A stretch of 64,000 nt of DNA, taken from positions 496,001 through 560,000 of the forward strand of contig JACJZJ010000001.1 of the NCBI GenBank assembly GCA_020635675.1, read 5' to 3'. Below the pieces are notes generated by a model. It saw only the letters and a list, made by a program, of their open reading frames with translations. It was not told where the DNA came from and searched no databases. The translations under genes and the position numbers were made by a program. Source of the stretch: Flavobacteriales bacterium (GTDB lineage: Bacteria > Bacteroidota > Bacteroidia > Flavobacteriales_F > PHOS-HE28). Of the stretch, positions 17,262 through 25,084 are shown piece after piece; the stretch's first letter is position 1, and every line of letters starts with the position of its first letter.

Positions 17262-20200
17262 TCATTGCGCCATCAACACCTTCACGGCGGCATCCAGCTG
17301 CTGGTCGAAGCCTTTCGTGACGACCCCGGGCTCGTTGGGCTGTACAACGTCGGGTTCCAACTGCTGGTTCTCGAGGTAGTTCCCATTGTTGTCCACCATG
17401 CCCACCTGCGGGATGCCGAAGAACATGCCGTTCTGTAGGCGCTCCCACCATACGGCGGTCCCTGTGCCCGGCACGGGCATGCCCACCAATTTGCCGATGC
17501 CGAGCGCGCGGTAGGTCACGGGGAACATGTGGGCATCGCTATAGTTGCCCTCGTTCATCACCACGCAACTGGCCTTCTGCCATTTGAACTCGGGTTCCGT
17601 GCCCAGCTTCTGTCCGCGTGGTAGGAAATGCATGTAGGTGTGTCCGCTGAGAAAGGTCGCCAGATCGTCGTGCAGCCATCCGCCACCATTGAAACGGGTA
17701 TCGACGATCAACCCGTCCCTGTCCGTATACCGACCAAGGACCTCTTCGAACACGGTGCGGTAGCTGGCGTCGTTCATGCCCTCCACGTGGACGTAGCCGA
17801 GGCGACCATGGCTCAGGCTGTCGACCTGGTGTCGGCAGCGCTCCACCCAGCGGTGGTAGAGCAGGTCATACTCCTCCCCACGGGTCACCGGCTTCAGTGT
17901 CTCCTCCCAGCGCACCTTTCTGCCGGGGTCATAGAGAGACAGGAGCGTGGGCTTGCCGGCCTTCCGGTTCAGCAGGCGCGAAGCGTCCTCGTTGTTCACG
18001 ATGGAATTGCCATCGATCTTTTCGATCACCACTCCCGGTCGGATCCGGCTGCCTTCCTGCACGGCCGGGCCACGGTCGAGCACCTCGGTCACGCGCAATC
18101 CGGCCAATGCGGGGTCATCGGCGTACAGCAGTCCCAGGCTGGCCGTGGCGTCGCCATTGGGATCACGCCTCCGATAGCCGGACCCGGTATGGGAGGCGTT
18201 CATCTCTCCGAGCATCTCGCTGAACATCTCCGCCAGGTCGGTCGGGTTGTTGATGTACGGCAGGAACCGCTCGTATTCCTTGCGGTAGGCCCTCCAATCG
18301 ACCCCCTGCATGTCCACGCGATAGAACTTCTTGAGCATCTGCCGCCAGACATGCTCGAACAGATAGGCGCGTTCCTCCGGACCGTTCACGATCATCTCCC
18401 CGTTGATGCCGACCCCCTTCATCTCGCCGCTTTCCGTGTTCACATGTCCGATCTGGCCGTTGTGCAGATAGAAGAGTTCCTTCCCTTCCTTGTCAAGGGC
18501 CAGGTCCGAGGCGTTGTCCGCGTTCAACTTGGCCAGGATCTTCGTCTCATGCGTGCGCAGCTCGGTCTCCCACAGATCATAACCCTTCTCGAAACTGGCG
18601 AGGTAGTAGAGCTTTTCACCGTCCTTGGAGAGCACTGCACCCGCCAGGTCCGCGGTGTTGATCGTGAGACGCACTTTCCGGTCGTGGATCCCGTCCGGTT
18701 CGATCTTCACGGGCTTCACCGGTTCCTTTTCCTCCTTCTTCTTTTTCTTGTCCTTGCCCTTTCCTTCAGCATCCTCCTTTTCCCGCTCTCCATTTTCCTT
18801 GTCCTCCTTCTCCTTGAGCAGATCGGCCTCCTCCTTGCTAAGTTGGAAGCGGTCATAAGCCTTCCGGGTGAGGAAGGTGGCATAAACGTCGCTGGTGGAT
18901 CCCCAACTGGCGTGGTTCTTCAGGCCGTCGCGGGAGCTGAAGAACATCATCGCCTCCCCGTCCTTCACCCAGGTGGGATGCTGGCCCCCATAACCGCTGC
19001 GGGTCAAGTCGATGATCTCACCCCCATCGACGCTGACCAGTCCGCATTGGGAGATCCACAGCTCGGGATGGAGGTACTCCACGAAAAGCCACTTGCTGTC
19101 CGGTGACCAGCTGAAGAACTGGTCGCCATCGGCGTAGCTGTAATTATGGTCGCCGGAAAGGACCGTATGCACCTTCTTGGTGGCGGTGTCGATCACGCGC
19201 ACCGTGGTGCGTTCTTCGAGGTAGGCCACCGACCTGCCGTCCGGGGACCAGACCGGTTGGAACTCCTCGGCCGGTGTAGCGACCAACGGCTCTTCCTTCA
19301 GGATGGTCGCGTTGAAGAAATGGTCCTCCTCCTTTCGCGCAAGCGTGGTGGTGTAGATGTCCCAACTCGTATCGCGTTCCGCCGCGTAGACCAACGTGCG
19401 GCCGTCGGGACTGAAGCTCACGGAACGTTCCTGTTGGGGTGTGTTGGTGATCCGCCGCGTGGTGCCTTCGGCCACGGATGCTACGAAGACCTCGCCGCGA
19501 TGCACGAAGGCCACCTCCTTGCCGTCGGGCGAGAGCGCCATCTCGGTGGCCTCACCGTTCACCGGTTCGATGCGGGTCGCGGGATAGCGGTCGTCCGTGG
19601 CGACGTTGACATGCAACTTCTGCGGTTGGGCACCTTCGCGTTGGGTATACAGTTCACCACGATAGCTGTAACAGAGCAGACCGTCATCGCTCATGCTCAG
19701 GGAACGGACGGGATCGTTCGCCAGGAAGGAGACCTGCGTGGGCGTGCCGCCCTCGAACGGCATGCGGAACACATTGAAGGAGCCGTTCCTTTCGCTAAGG
19801 AAATAGATCGTTCGTCCATCCTTGCTGAAGACCGGGTCGCGGTCCTCACCCGCATCACTGGTGAGTTTCTTGTAGGTGCCGGTGGTCGTATCGAACGACC
19901 AAAGGTCTCGGGCCACGGAGGAGGTCTGGTGTTTGCGGTATTCGTTCTCGTACCCCTTCAGGTCGTGGAATGCGATGGTCCGCCCATCGGGACCATAGCG
20001 TGCCCTTTCCGCCCCTACACCGACGACGCGCGTCGTAGCACCGCCTTTGGACGGTACGGTGAAAAGTTCGCCCAGACCTGCCGCTGGAAAGACCAGGTTC
20101 GCGGCGTTGGGTGTGCGCACGGATCGGAACAGGATGGCCGATCCGTCGCGCGTGAAATCGGAAGGTTCATCCCATCCGGAGTTGAACGTGACACGCACGG

Positions 20201-20498
20201 CCTCTCCCCCCGAGGATGGCATCACGTATACGTCATCATTCCCCGCACGGTCGCTGGCGAACGCAAGCCACTTGCCATCGTGTGACCAGACCGGGGCATG
20301 GTCCATGGCCTCGTTCGTCGTGAGGATCTGCGCCGTTCCTCCGGAGGTGGGAATGCGCCACAGATCACCCTTGTATCGAAAAACGATGCTGTTGGCGTCC
20401 GGTGAGATCGCGGCATCGCGCAACCAGAGCGGGGATCCTTGGGCACAAAGGGTGGAGTACAGGAGCATCGCTGTGATGGATACGATCGGATCTCGCAT
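17262..20498 (-). CDS. Secreted tricorn-type S41 peptidase (beta-propeller, PDZ, protease core)
   Basis: 1078 residues. A signal peptide (MRDPIVSITAMLLYSTLCAQ) leads into WD40-like/TolB-type propeller repeats (about 25-640; recurring SPDGKEVAFVHRG, FSPDGRTLVYA, SPDSKWLFVEYL), a Lys/Glu-rich low-complexity stretch (about 580-625), the tricorn C1 helical region, a PDZ domain (about 785-870, GVVIEKIDGNSI) and an S41 core with VDTRFNGGGWL and the probable nucleophile Ser987 in NEGNYSDAH. Tricorn-like proteases degrade peptides; this one is exported, unlike archaeal tricorn. ATG 20498 is chosen because it starts the signal peptide; 14 further in-frame residues upstream overlap a TACTTTGC box. Confidence 0.92.
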   Translation of the reverse strand: MRDPIVSITAMLLYSTLCAQGSPLWLRDAAISPDANSIVFRYKGDLWRIPTSGGTAQILTTNEAMDHAPVWSHDGKWLAFASDRAGNDDVYVMPSSGGEAVRVTFNSGWDEPSDFTRDGSAILFRSVRTPNAANLVFPAAGLGELFTVPSKGGATTRVVGVGAERARYGPDGRTIAFHDLKGYENEYRKHQTSSVARDLWSFDTTTGTYKKLTSDAGEDRDPVFSKDGRTIYFLSERNGSFNVFRMPFEGGTPTQVSFLANDPVRSLSMSDDGLLCYSYRGELYTQREGAQPQKLHVNVATDDRYPATRIEPVNGEATEMALSPDGKEVAFVHRGEVFVASVAEGTTRRITNTPQQERSVSFSPDGRTLVYAAERDTSWDIYTTTLARKEEDHFFNATILKEEPLVATPAEEFQPVWSPDGRSVAYLEERTTVRVIDTATKKVHTVLSGDHNYSYADGDQFFSWSPDSKWLFVEYLHPELWISQCGLVSVDGGEIIDLTRSGYGGQHPTWVKDGEAMMFFSSRDGLKNHASWGSTSDVYATFLTRKAYDRFQLSKEEADLLKEKEDKENGEREKEDAEGKGKDKKKKKEEKEPVKPVKIEPDGIHDRKVRLTINTADLAGAVLSKDGEKLYYLASFEKGYDLWETELRTHETKILAKLNADNASDLALDKEGKELFYLHNGQIGHVNTESGEMKGVGINGEMIVNGPEERAYLFEHVWRQMLKKFYRVDMQGVDWRAYRKEYERFLPYINNPTDLAEMFSEMLGEMNASHTGSGYRRRDPNGDATASLGLLYADDPALAGLRVTEVLDRGPAVQEGSRIRPGVVIEKIDGNSIVNNEDASRLLNRKAGKPTLLSLYDPGRKVRWEETLKPVTRGEEYDLLYHRWVERCRHQVDSLSHGRLGYVHVEGMNDASYRTVFEEVLGRYTDRDGLIVDTRFNGGGWLHDDLATFLSGHTYMHFLPRGQKLGTEPEFKWQKASCVVMNEGNYSDAHMFPVTYRALGIGKLVGMPVPGTGTAVWWERLQNGMFFGIPQVGMVDNNGNYLENQQLEPDVVQPNEPGVVTKGFDQQLDAAVKVLMAQ

Positions 20499-20515
20499 GG
20501 TCGGAACTTCTTCGG

Positions 20516-20523
20516 GCAAAGTA
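20516..20523 (-). promoter_or_regulatory. Possible -7 box of the tricorn gene
   Basis: Minus-strand TACTTTGC (TAnnTTGC variant) ends 17 bases before ATG 20498. The 193-base spacer 20499-20691 holds this and the opposing box at 20668; nothing else recognisable. Confidence 0.3.
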
Positions 20524-20667
20524 GTCGGTTCGGCCGGCATGGCCGTGGTGGTAGTCCCCTGTTGAACCGTTCATCACCGGTGTTCCCGACCTATCGCCGC
20601 GCGTTCGTGAACGGGGGATCGTGCATTGCGCGACCGCGGAGAGGTTGGGCCTGCCGCTTCGCGTGCC

Positions 20668-20675
20668 CATATTTG
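20668..20675 (+). promoter_or_regulatory. Possible -7 box of the 20692 gene
   Basis: CATATTTG (one mismatch from TAnnTTTG) ends 16 bases before ATG 20692. Confidence 0.35.
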
Positions 20676-20691
20676 CACGAACCCCGTCGCC

Positions 20692-21186
20692 ATGATCACC
20701 ACGATCAGGACCCTGAGTACGATGCCCGCCCATGCGCGCGTGTGGATCTACAAGGCCCCGCGTGACCTGGGCCAGGCCGAACAGAAGTTGATCCGCGAAC
20801 GCGGCAACGATTTCACTTCACAGTGGGCCGCGCACGGTGCCTCGCTGGATGCCTGCATCGATGTACTGCATGATCGTTTCATCGTTGTGGCGGTGGACGA
20901 GGAGCAGGCCCTGGCCTCCGGATGCAGCATCGACAGGAGCCTAGGCTTCATCAAGCAGCTGGAGATGGACCTGAACCTGACACTGACCGACCGGATGGTG
21001 TTGGTCTACGAACAGGACGGACGCACTGCGAGCTGCAGGTTGCAGGAGCTTCCCGACATGGTCCGGGAGGGAGTGATCTCCCCGGGGACACTGGTCTTCG
21101 ACGATCTGGTGGGCAGCGTCGGCGAGTTGCGCGACCGTTTTCGCGTTCCGCTCCGTGCGAGCTGGATGGCCCGCTTCATGGAGTGA
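20692..21186 (+). CDS. Conserved Bacteroidota protein (often mislabelled 'ABC transporter ATPase')
   Basis: 164 residues without Walker motifs, so the common database label is unsupported. Recognisable family features are RVWIYKAPRDL, FTSQWAAHG, VDEEQALASGCSID, FIKQLE, GTLVFDDLVGSVGEL and the terminal VPLRASWMARF. Function unknown; cytoplasmic by lack of signals. In relatives, as I recall, it lies beside the Fe-S/MCE/OstA genes, which fits here. The start could also be ATG 20722 (MPAHARVWIY), closer to the length of homologues; 20692 is kept because of the box at 20668. Its last 11 bases overlap the convergent OstA-like gene. Confidence 0.8.
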   Translation: MITTIRTLSTMPAHARVWIYKAPRDLGQAEQKLIRERGNDFTSQWAAHGASLDACIDVLHDRFIVVAVDEEQALASGCSIDRSLGFIKQLEMDLNLTLTDRMVLVYEQDGRTASCRLQELPDMVREGVISPGTLVFDDLVGSVGELRDRFRVPLRASWMARFME

Positions 21187-22735
21187 CCGGAGCCCCTGCA
21201 CCGACATCACCGGACACTTCTCGAAAGATGTCCGACCTGTCGAGGGGGCGTTCCCGATCGCGCCAGGTGAAACCGACGAGGATGATGTCCTCCGTGGGGG
21301 CCTTGGCCATCGGGTAGAGCACTGCATCGGGCTCGTTCAGGAAGGTCACGGTGCGCACCTCGCCATCCGTCACACGTACTTCCAGGCTGCTGCAGTCGGC
21401 CCGGTTCACACCCGATAGGTGCTCCTTTCCGTCCCTGGTCTCACGTGCGTAGTAGACCGTTCTGCTATTGCCCTCCGCGATCACTCTGGTCAGCTCATTG
21501 TCGCTGAAATGTCCGGTCATGCGCCTTCCCGTCACCTGGTCGAAATGCGTGCTGTCCACGCGTGATGCGAGAAAGGCGTTCCCGTCCACATACAGCCGGT
21601 ATGCACGCCCATTGCGCAGTGCGATACGCACCGTGTCCCCCGTGATCTGGTCCTTCTTGCTCCAGAGGACCGGACGGTCGATCATGTGGATCACACTGTC
21701 GGCATCGGAATAGATCAGGGTGTCGCAGGCCCCCTGTAGGTCGGGTTGGTAGAAGCGCGCGTTCCTGCGGGCGATGATGCGATGCCCGCCCTTCGGGGTA
21801 TCGGGGAGCGCGAACAGGGTGTCGGCATGCAGGTGCAGGGTGTCGGTTCCAACGCGCATGTTCAGTTCGGCCATTCCGGTCACCCAGCTGCGATCGGTGG
21901 TGCGGTCATAACGCGCTGCCGTGCCCGTGACGACCGAACCGCTCGTCGTGTCCGAAAGATGCACGTGTCCCCATGCGCGTCCGATCCCCTCTGCCGCGTC
22001 GTAGCGGAGACTGTCGCCTTGGAGTTCCCGGGCCCCGTCCTGCACCATCGCACGACGGTCGAACCACGCCCGGCGCGTGCGCGTATCGTAGGTGCCGTGG
22101 CTACAAGTGATGCGCGTACTGTCCTGATCGATGATCGTAGGACCCAGGAATTCCACCATGGCGGTGCGGGTCATGTAATGAAGCGAATCACTCCTGATCC
22201 GGCGCTCCGGGTGGCGCAGGAGCACGTTGCGACTGAAGATGAACGTCCGTGTCCCAGCGAGATAGGTGCCATGCTCGCTTGTGAGCGTATCGCCGCGTGT
22301 GAGGCTGACGATCCGGCCACCGGAGCTATAGGTGGCCGCACGCGTTCGCAATCCATAGACCAGATGCTCGGTCGTCAGCACGGAGCCGGGGTCCGTCAAT
22401 CGCACCGTTCCCTCGAGCGTGGCCAGGCGTTCCTTGCCATCGTAGTTCAGTCGGTCGGCGGTGATCGTCAGCGTATCGCCCTGTACGATCCGGATGTGCC
22501 CCCGTGCATCAACGTGCTCATCCGTGAAGAGGTAGGCACTATCGCAGCGCATCACGGCATTCTCGTGCTTGAACCGAACGTCGCCCAGGAGACGCTGCGC
22601 CCCCGGCATCAATCGCTGATCGAACTCCCATACGTCGGCATGAAGGACCTCGATCCTGGCGCCTTCCTGTGCGAACAGGCCGGGAAGAAAGTGCACACAG
22701 AGGACAGGAACGGTGAGCAGGGCGCGAACACGCAT
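21176..22735 (-). CDS. OstA-like protein (LptA/LptD N-domain type)
   Basis: 519 residues with an N-terminal signal peptide (MRVRALLTVPVLCVHFLPGLFAQ) and then almost only OstA-type beta-jellyroll repeats: VLHADVWEFDQR, GDVRFKHENAVMRCDSAYLF, VQGDTLTITADRLNYDG, GDTLTSEHGTYLA and so on. Periplasmic OstA/LptA-like domains chain together to carry LPS to LptD, which is encoded about 10 kb away. ATG 22735 is chosen because the signal peptide starts there; the frame extends to 22921 but that part overlaps the promoter of the divergent deacetylase gene. The 3' end overlaps the gene at 20692 by 11 bases. Confidence 0.85.
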   Translation of the reverse strand: MRVRALLTVPVLCVHFLPGLFAQEGARIEVLHADVWEFDQRLMPGAQRLLGDVRFKHENAVMRCDSAYLFTDEHVDARGHIRIVQGDTLTITADRLNYDGKERLATLEGTVRLTDPGSVLTTEHLVYGLRTRAATYSSGGRIVSLTRGDTLTSEHGTYLAGTRTFIFSRNVLLRHPERRIRSDSLHYMTRTAMVEFLGPTIIDQDSTRITCSHGTYDTRTRRAWFDRRAMVQDGARELQGDSLRYDAAEGIGRAWGHVHLSDTTSGSVVTGTAARYDRTTDRSWVTGMAELNMRVGTDTLHLHADTLFALPDTPKGGHRIIARRNARFYQPDLQGACDTLIYSDADSVIHMIDRPVLWSKKDQITGDTVRIALRNGRAYRLYVDGNAFLASRVDSTHFDQVTGRRMTGHFSDNELTRVIAEGNSRTVYYARETRDGKEHLSGVNRADCSSLEVRVTDGEVRTVTFLNEPDAVLYPMAKAPTEDIILVGFTWRDRERPLDRSDIFREVSGDVGAGAPVTP

Positions 22736-22827
22736 GAAGACCTGTCCCGACCAACACTGTGCCGGATCGCCGATGTCCGCCAGGGGGCTCACGACCGCGA
22801 AGTTCGTGTTCCTCCTGTTCCACAAGG

Positions 22828-22835
22828 TAATTTTC
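22828..22835 (+). promoter_or_regulatory. -7 box of the polysaccharide deacetylase gene
   Basis: TAATTTTC, one base from TAnnTTTG, ends 4 bases before ATG 22840: a leaderless arrangement. Confidence 0.4.
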
Positions 22836-22839
22836 CACC

Positions 22840-23811
22840 ATGGTGGAGCCACTGGGCCGGCGGATCGAACGCAAGTTGGTCGAATGGGGGGCCATCCCCG
22901 TCGGCGGCGCGGGTCGCGCATGCGTCCTGATGTACCACGGTGTCGGTGATCCCGGGAGCGATAGGACGAACGTGCGCCACATCGGTTCGGATGTGTTCCG
23001 CCATCACCTCGCTCTCTTCAAGGCTCATTTCCATGTGGTGTCGCTGGAGGCGTTGTTCGCCGGTGAGCGGTCCCCCGACCGTTTGACGGTGGCTTTGACG
23101 TTCGACGATGGCGCGCGCAACCTGTTGACACACGCGCTGCCCTTGCTGGAGGAACAGGAGGTGCCGGCCAGTTTCTTCGTCACTGGTGCGAACCCGCTCG
23201 GATTGAGGATCCTTTGGGGCGACCTGCTCGACCTGTCGGAAGGGCATACCGACCAGGACCTGGTCATCGGCGGAGAACGTTTTCGGAAGAACACCCTTGG
23301 CCGGTATCAGGCCGAACATGGCGGGATCCTGTTGCGTGACAGGATCAAAGCGGCCGGCACCTTCGCCATGAAAGCGGAGCTCTACGCCCGATTGGAGCAT
23401 CTGATCGACGGACCCCTTCAACGCGAGCGTACCCTTTGGGAGCTCCTGTCGGATCGGGAACTGCATGACCTGGCGGCCCATCCCCTGATCGAGCTGGGCG
23501 CACATGGCTGGGCGCATAATGACATGGGTAGGATCCCCCCTGAGGATGCGGAGTCGGAGCTGAAGAACATTGCCGCATATCTGAGCGGGCTCACCGGTCG
23601 TCCTGTGCGATCATTGGCGTGGCCCAGCGGATCCTATTCACGCAGGAACGTGGAGGACGCGGCCGCGCTCGGCTTCGTCCATCAATTGGCCGTGGACCTG
23701 CGCCATGCGGAGGATGCCGCCGACCCACGGATCCGTGAACGCTATGGGGTGTATCATTTCCCGGTGCACGACCGGTTCCTTCTGCATCTGATCGCCCGCA
23801 CGGCTCGCTGA
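22840..23811 (+). CDS. Polysaccharide deacetylase (NodB-homology) family protein
   Basis: 323 residues. LMYHGV (30-35) and LTFDDGARN (86-94, catalytic/metal Asp pair) start the NodB fold; HGWAHNDMG supplies the HxxxH zinc pair and RSLAWPSGSYS the later active-site loop. CE4 enzymes de-N-acetylate surface or cell-wall polysaccharides. No clear signal peptide, so it may act in the cytoplasm or on lipid-linked precursors at the inner membrane. It ends immediately before the stop codon of the convergent DUF4924 gene (0 bases between). Confidence 0.88.
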   Translation: MVEPLGRRIERKLVEWGAIPVGGAGRACVLMYHGVGDPGSDRTNVRHIGSDVFRHHLALFKAHFHVVSLEALFAGERSPDRLTVALTFDDGARNLLTHALPLLEEQEVPASFFVTGANPLGLRILWGDLLDLSEGHTDQDLVIGGERFRKNTLGRYQAEHGGILLRDRIKAAGTFAMKAELYARLEHLIDGPLQRERTLWELLSDRELHDLAAHPLIELGAHGWAHNDMGRIPPEDAESELKNIAAYLSGLTGRPVRSLAWPSGSYSRRNVEDAAALGFVHQLAVDLRHAEDAADPRIRERYGVYHFPVHDRFLLHLIARTAR

Positions 23812-24363
23812 TCAGTTCAGCGAGACCCCGGGCAGCTTGCGCATGTTCCGGTAGTGCTTGCTCAATGCCTCGAGCAGTTCGCGGATGTGCTTGTCCGCGT
23901 CAAGGGTGCCCGGACTTAGCTGACGCCCCTGCGCTTTCAGGAGCATCACGCCATATATACCCGTGAAGCAGGTCTCGATCGGTCCACGGTCGTCATCCCG
24001 CGGAGCGTGTTCCTCCAGGGCCAGGATACCGGGTACGGCCGCTTCGAACAACCGGATGTATTCCGGTTCCTTCACCACTTCGATCAGCGCCTGGTGCAGG
24101 CTTTCCAGATCGTGCATGGTCTCGTTCACCTCGTTGAGGTGTCCGCTTGTCTGGATGCCTTCCTGCTTCATGCGTTCGATCACCGAGCGATAGAAGGCCA
24201 GGGCGACCGCCTTCTGGTCGGGGCTACCGCTGAGTTCGTCCACGAGCGCCCCGCGGACATCATCCAGCTCGAACCCATGCGCGCGCATCAGGTCCTCTAC
24301 ATGCCACATCCGGACGATGTACCCGGCGACGTTGTCGTTCCGCTCCTCTTCGAAAAGGTCCAT
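23812..24363 (-). CDS. DUF4924 family protein
   Basis: 183 residues, alpha-helical, no signal. The start (DLFEEERNDNVAGYIVRMWHVED), central HDLESLHQAL-like segment and tail (LLEALSKHYRNMRKL) match DUF4924, a Bacteroidota-specific family of unknown function. Its ATG overlaps the TAA of the OmpH gene (TAATG), so translation is coupled to it. Confidence 0.85.
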   Translation of the reverse strand: MDLFEEERNDNVAGYIVRMWHVEDLMRAHGFELDDVRGALVDELSGSPDQKAVALAFYRSVIERMKQEGIQTSGHLNEVNETMHDLESLHQALIEVVKEPEYIRLFEAAVPGILALEEHAPRDDDRGPIETCFTGIYGVMLLKAQGRQLSPGTLDADKHIRELLEALSKHYRNMRKLPGVSLN

Positions 24364-25028
24364 TATCGTTCTTGCGCCGCGCCATCCGCCTTGACCGACC
24401 GATGCCTGGCGTTCAACCCCTCCACCACCTGTGGTGTGATGTCCAGGTCCTTGTTCCCCACCCAGATCTGCCCTCCGCTCTGTACGCTGAAGATGTAGTC
24501 ATAGCCGCTGGTGCGGTTGTAGTCCTCAAGGAAATCCATGATCTCCTGGGATATCTCCGACAGCATCTTCACCTCGAGGTCCTGCATCCGCTGTTCGCTT
24601 TGTCCCTGGAGTCCCTGGATGCGGGAAACGAGGTCCTGCAGTTCGCGCTGGTCGGCCTCCATCTCGGCATTGGTGCTGTAGGTATGGTCCTTCGCCATCA
24701 ATTCGTCGTACCGTTTCTGGGCCTTGCCCAGCTCGCTTTGAAGGTTGTTCTGCAGCCGTTGTCCCTCGCGCCGGAAATGCTCGCCCTTCTCCTTGACCAG
24801 CTCGAACTTCTTCTGCACGCTGTCCATGAAGAAAAAGGCGATATGGAGCGGACCATCGGAAAGGCTATCGCGTTCCGTGCGCACTGCCGGGATCGAGCCA
24901 AGGGTGGGTGTGGCCTCCAGGCCGGCCTCCCCGCTTGCATGAGCGGGCTTGCGGAGCAGGACCCAACCCAGCAGAAGGGAGAGCGATGCATTCCAGATCA
25001 GAAGGACGATGCCGAGGTTCCTGTTCAT
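24363..25028 (-). CDS. OmpH/Skp family outer-membrane protein chaperone
   Basis: 221 residues. An N-terminal hydrophobic signal or anchor (about 5-25) precedes IAFFFMDSVQKKFELVKEKG, the conserved start of the Skp jellyfish body, and a long coiled coil (about 75-175) followed by EEYN-type strands (FLEDYNRTSGYDYIFSV). Skp trimers hold unfolded outer-membrane proteins in the periplasm. First gene of an operon with DUF4924; a TACCTTTG box and a hairpin lie upstream. Confidence 0.85.
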   Translation of the reverse strand: MNRNLGIVLLIWNASLSLLLGWVLLRKPAHASGEAGLEATPTLGSIPAVRTERDSLSDGPLHIAFFFMDSVQKKFELVKEKGEHFRREGQRLQNNLQSELGKAQKRYDELMAKDHTYSTNAEMEADQRELQDLVSRIQGLQGQSEQRMQDLEVKMLSEISQEIMDFLEDYNRTSGYDYIFSVQSGGQIWVGNKDLDITPQVVEGLNARHRSVKADGAAQER

Positions 25029-25042
25029 GGGCCGAAATAGGA

Positions 25043-25062
25043 GCGCCCCGTTCCCGGGGCGC
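25043..25062 (-). terminator. Hairpin between the T9SS gene and ompH
   Basis: GCGCCCCG-TTCC-CGGGGCGC gives a perfect 8-bp GC stem with a 4-base loop. On the minus strand it is followed by TCCTATTT. It is placed to terminate the T9SS gene ending at 25085, but it would also lie in the 5' leader of an ompH transcript from the box at 25064. Confidence 0.5.
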
Positions 25063-25063
25063 C

Positions 25064-25071
25064 CAAAGGTA
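25064..25071 (-). promoter_or_regulatory. -7 box of ompH-DUF4924
   Basis: Minus-strand TACCTTTG, an exact TAnnTTTG, 35 bases before ATG 25028. The hairpin at 25043-25062 lies between box and start. Confidence 0.5.
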
Positions 25072-25084
25072 AGTCCAGGTCACG

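Noticed and set aside
17628..19106. Open frame of 492 codons on the + strand with hydrophobic Leu/Phe run
   Set aside because: The hydrophobic run is the reverse complement of the Lys/Glu-rich insert of the tricorn gene, so it is a mirror effect and no membrane protein.
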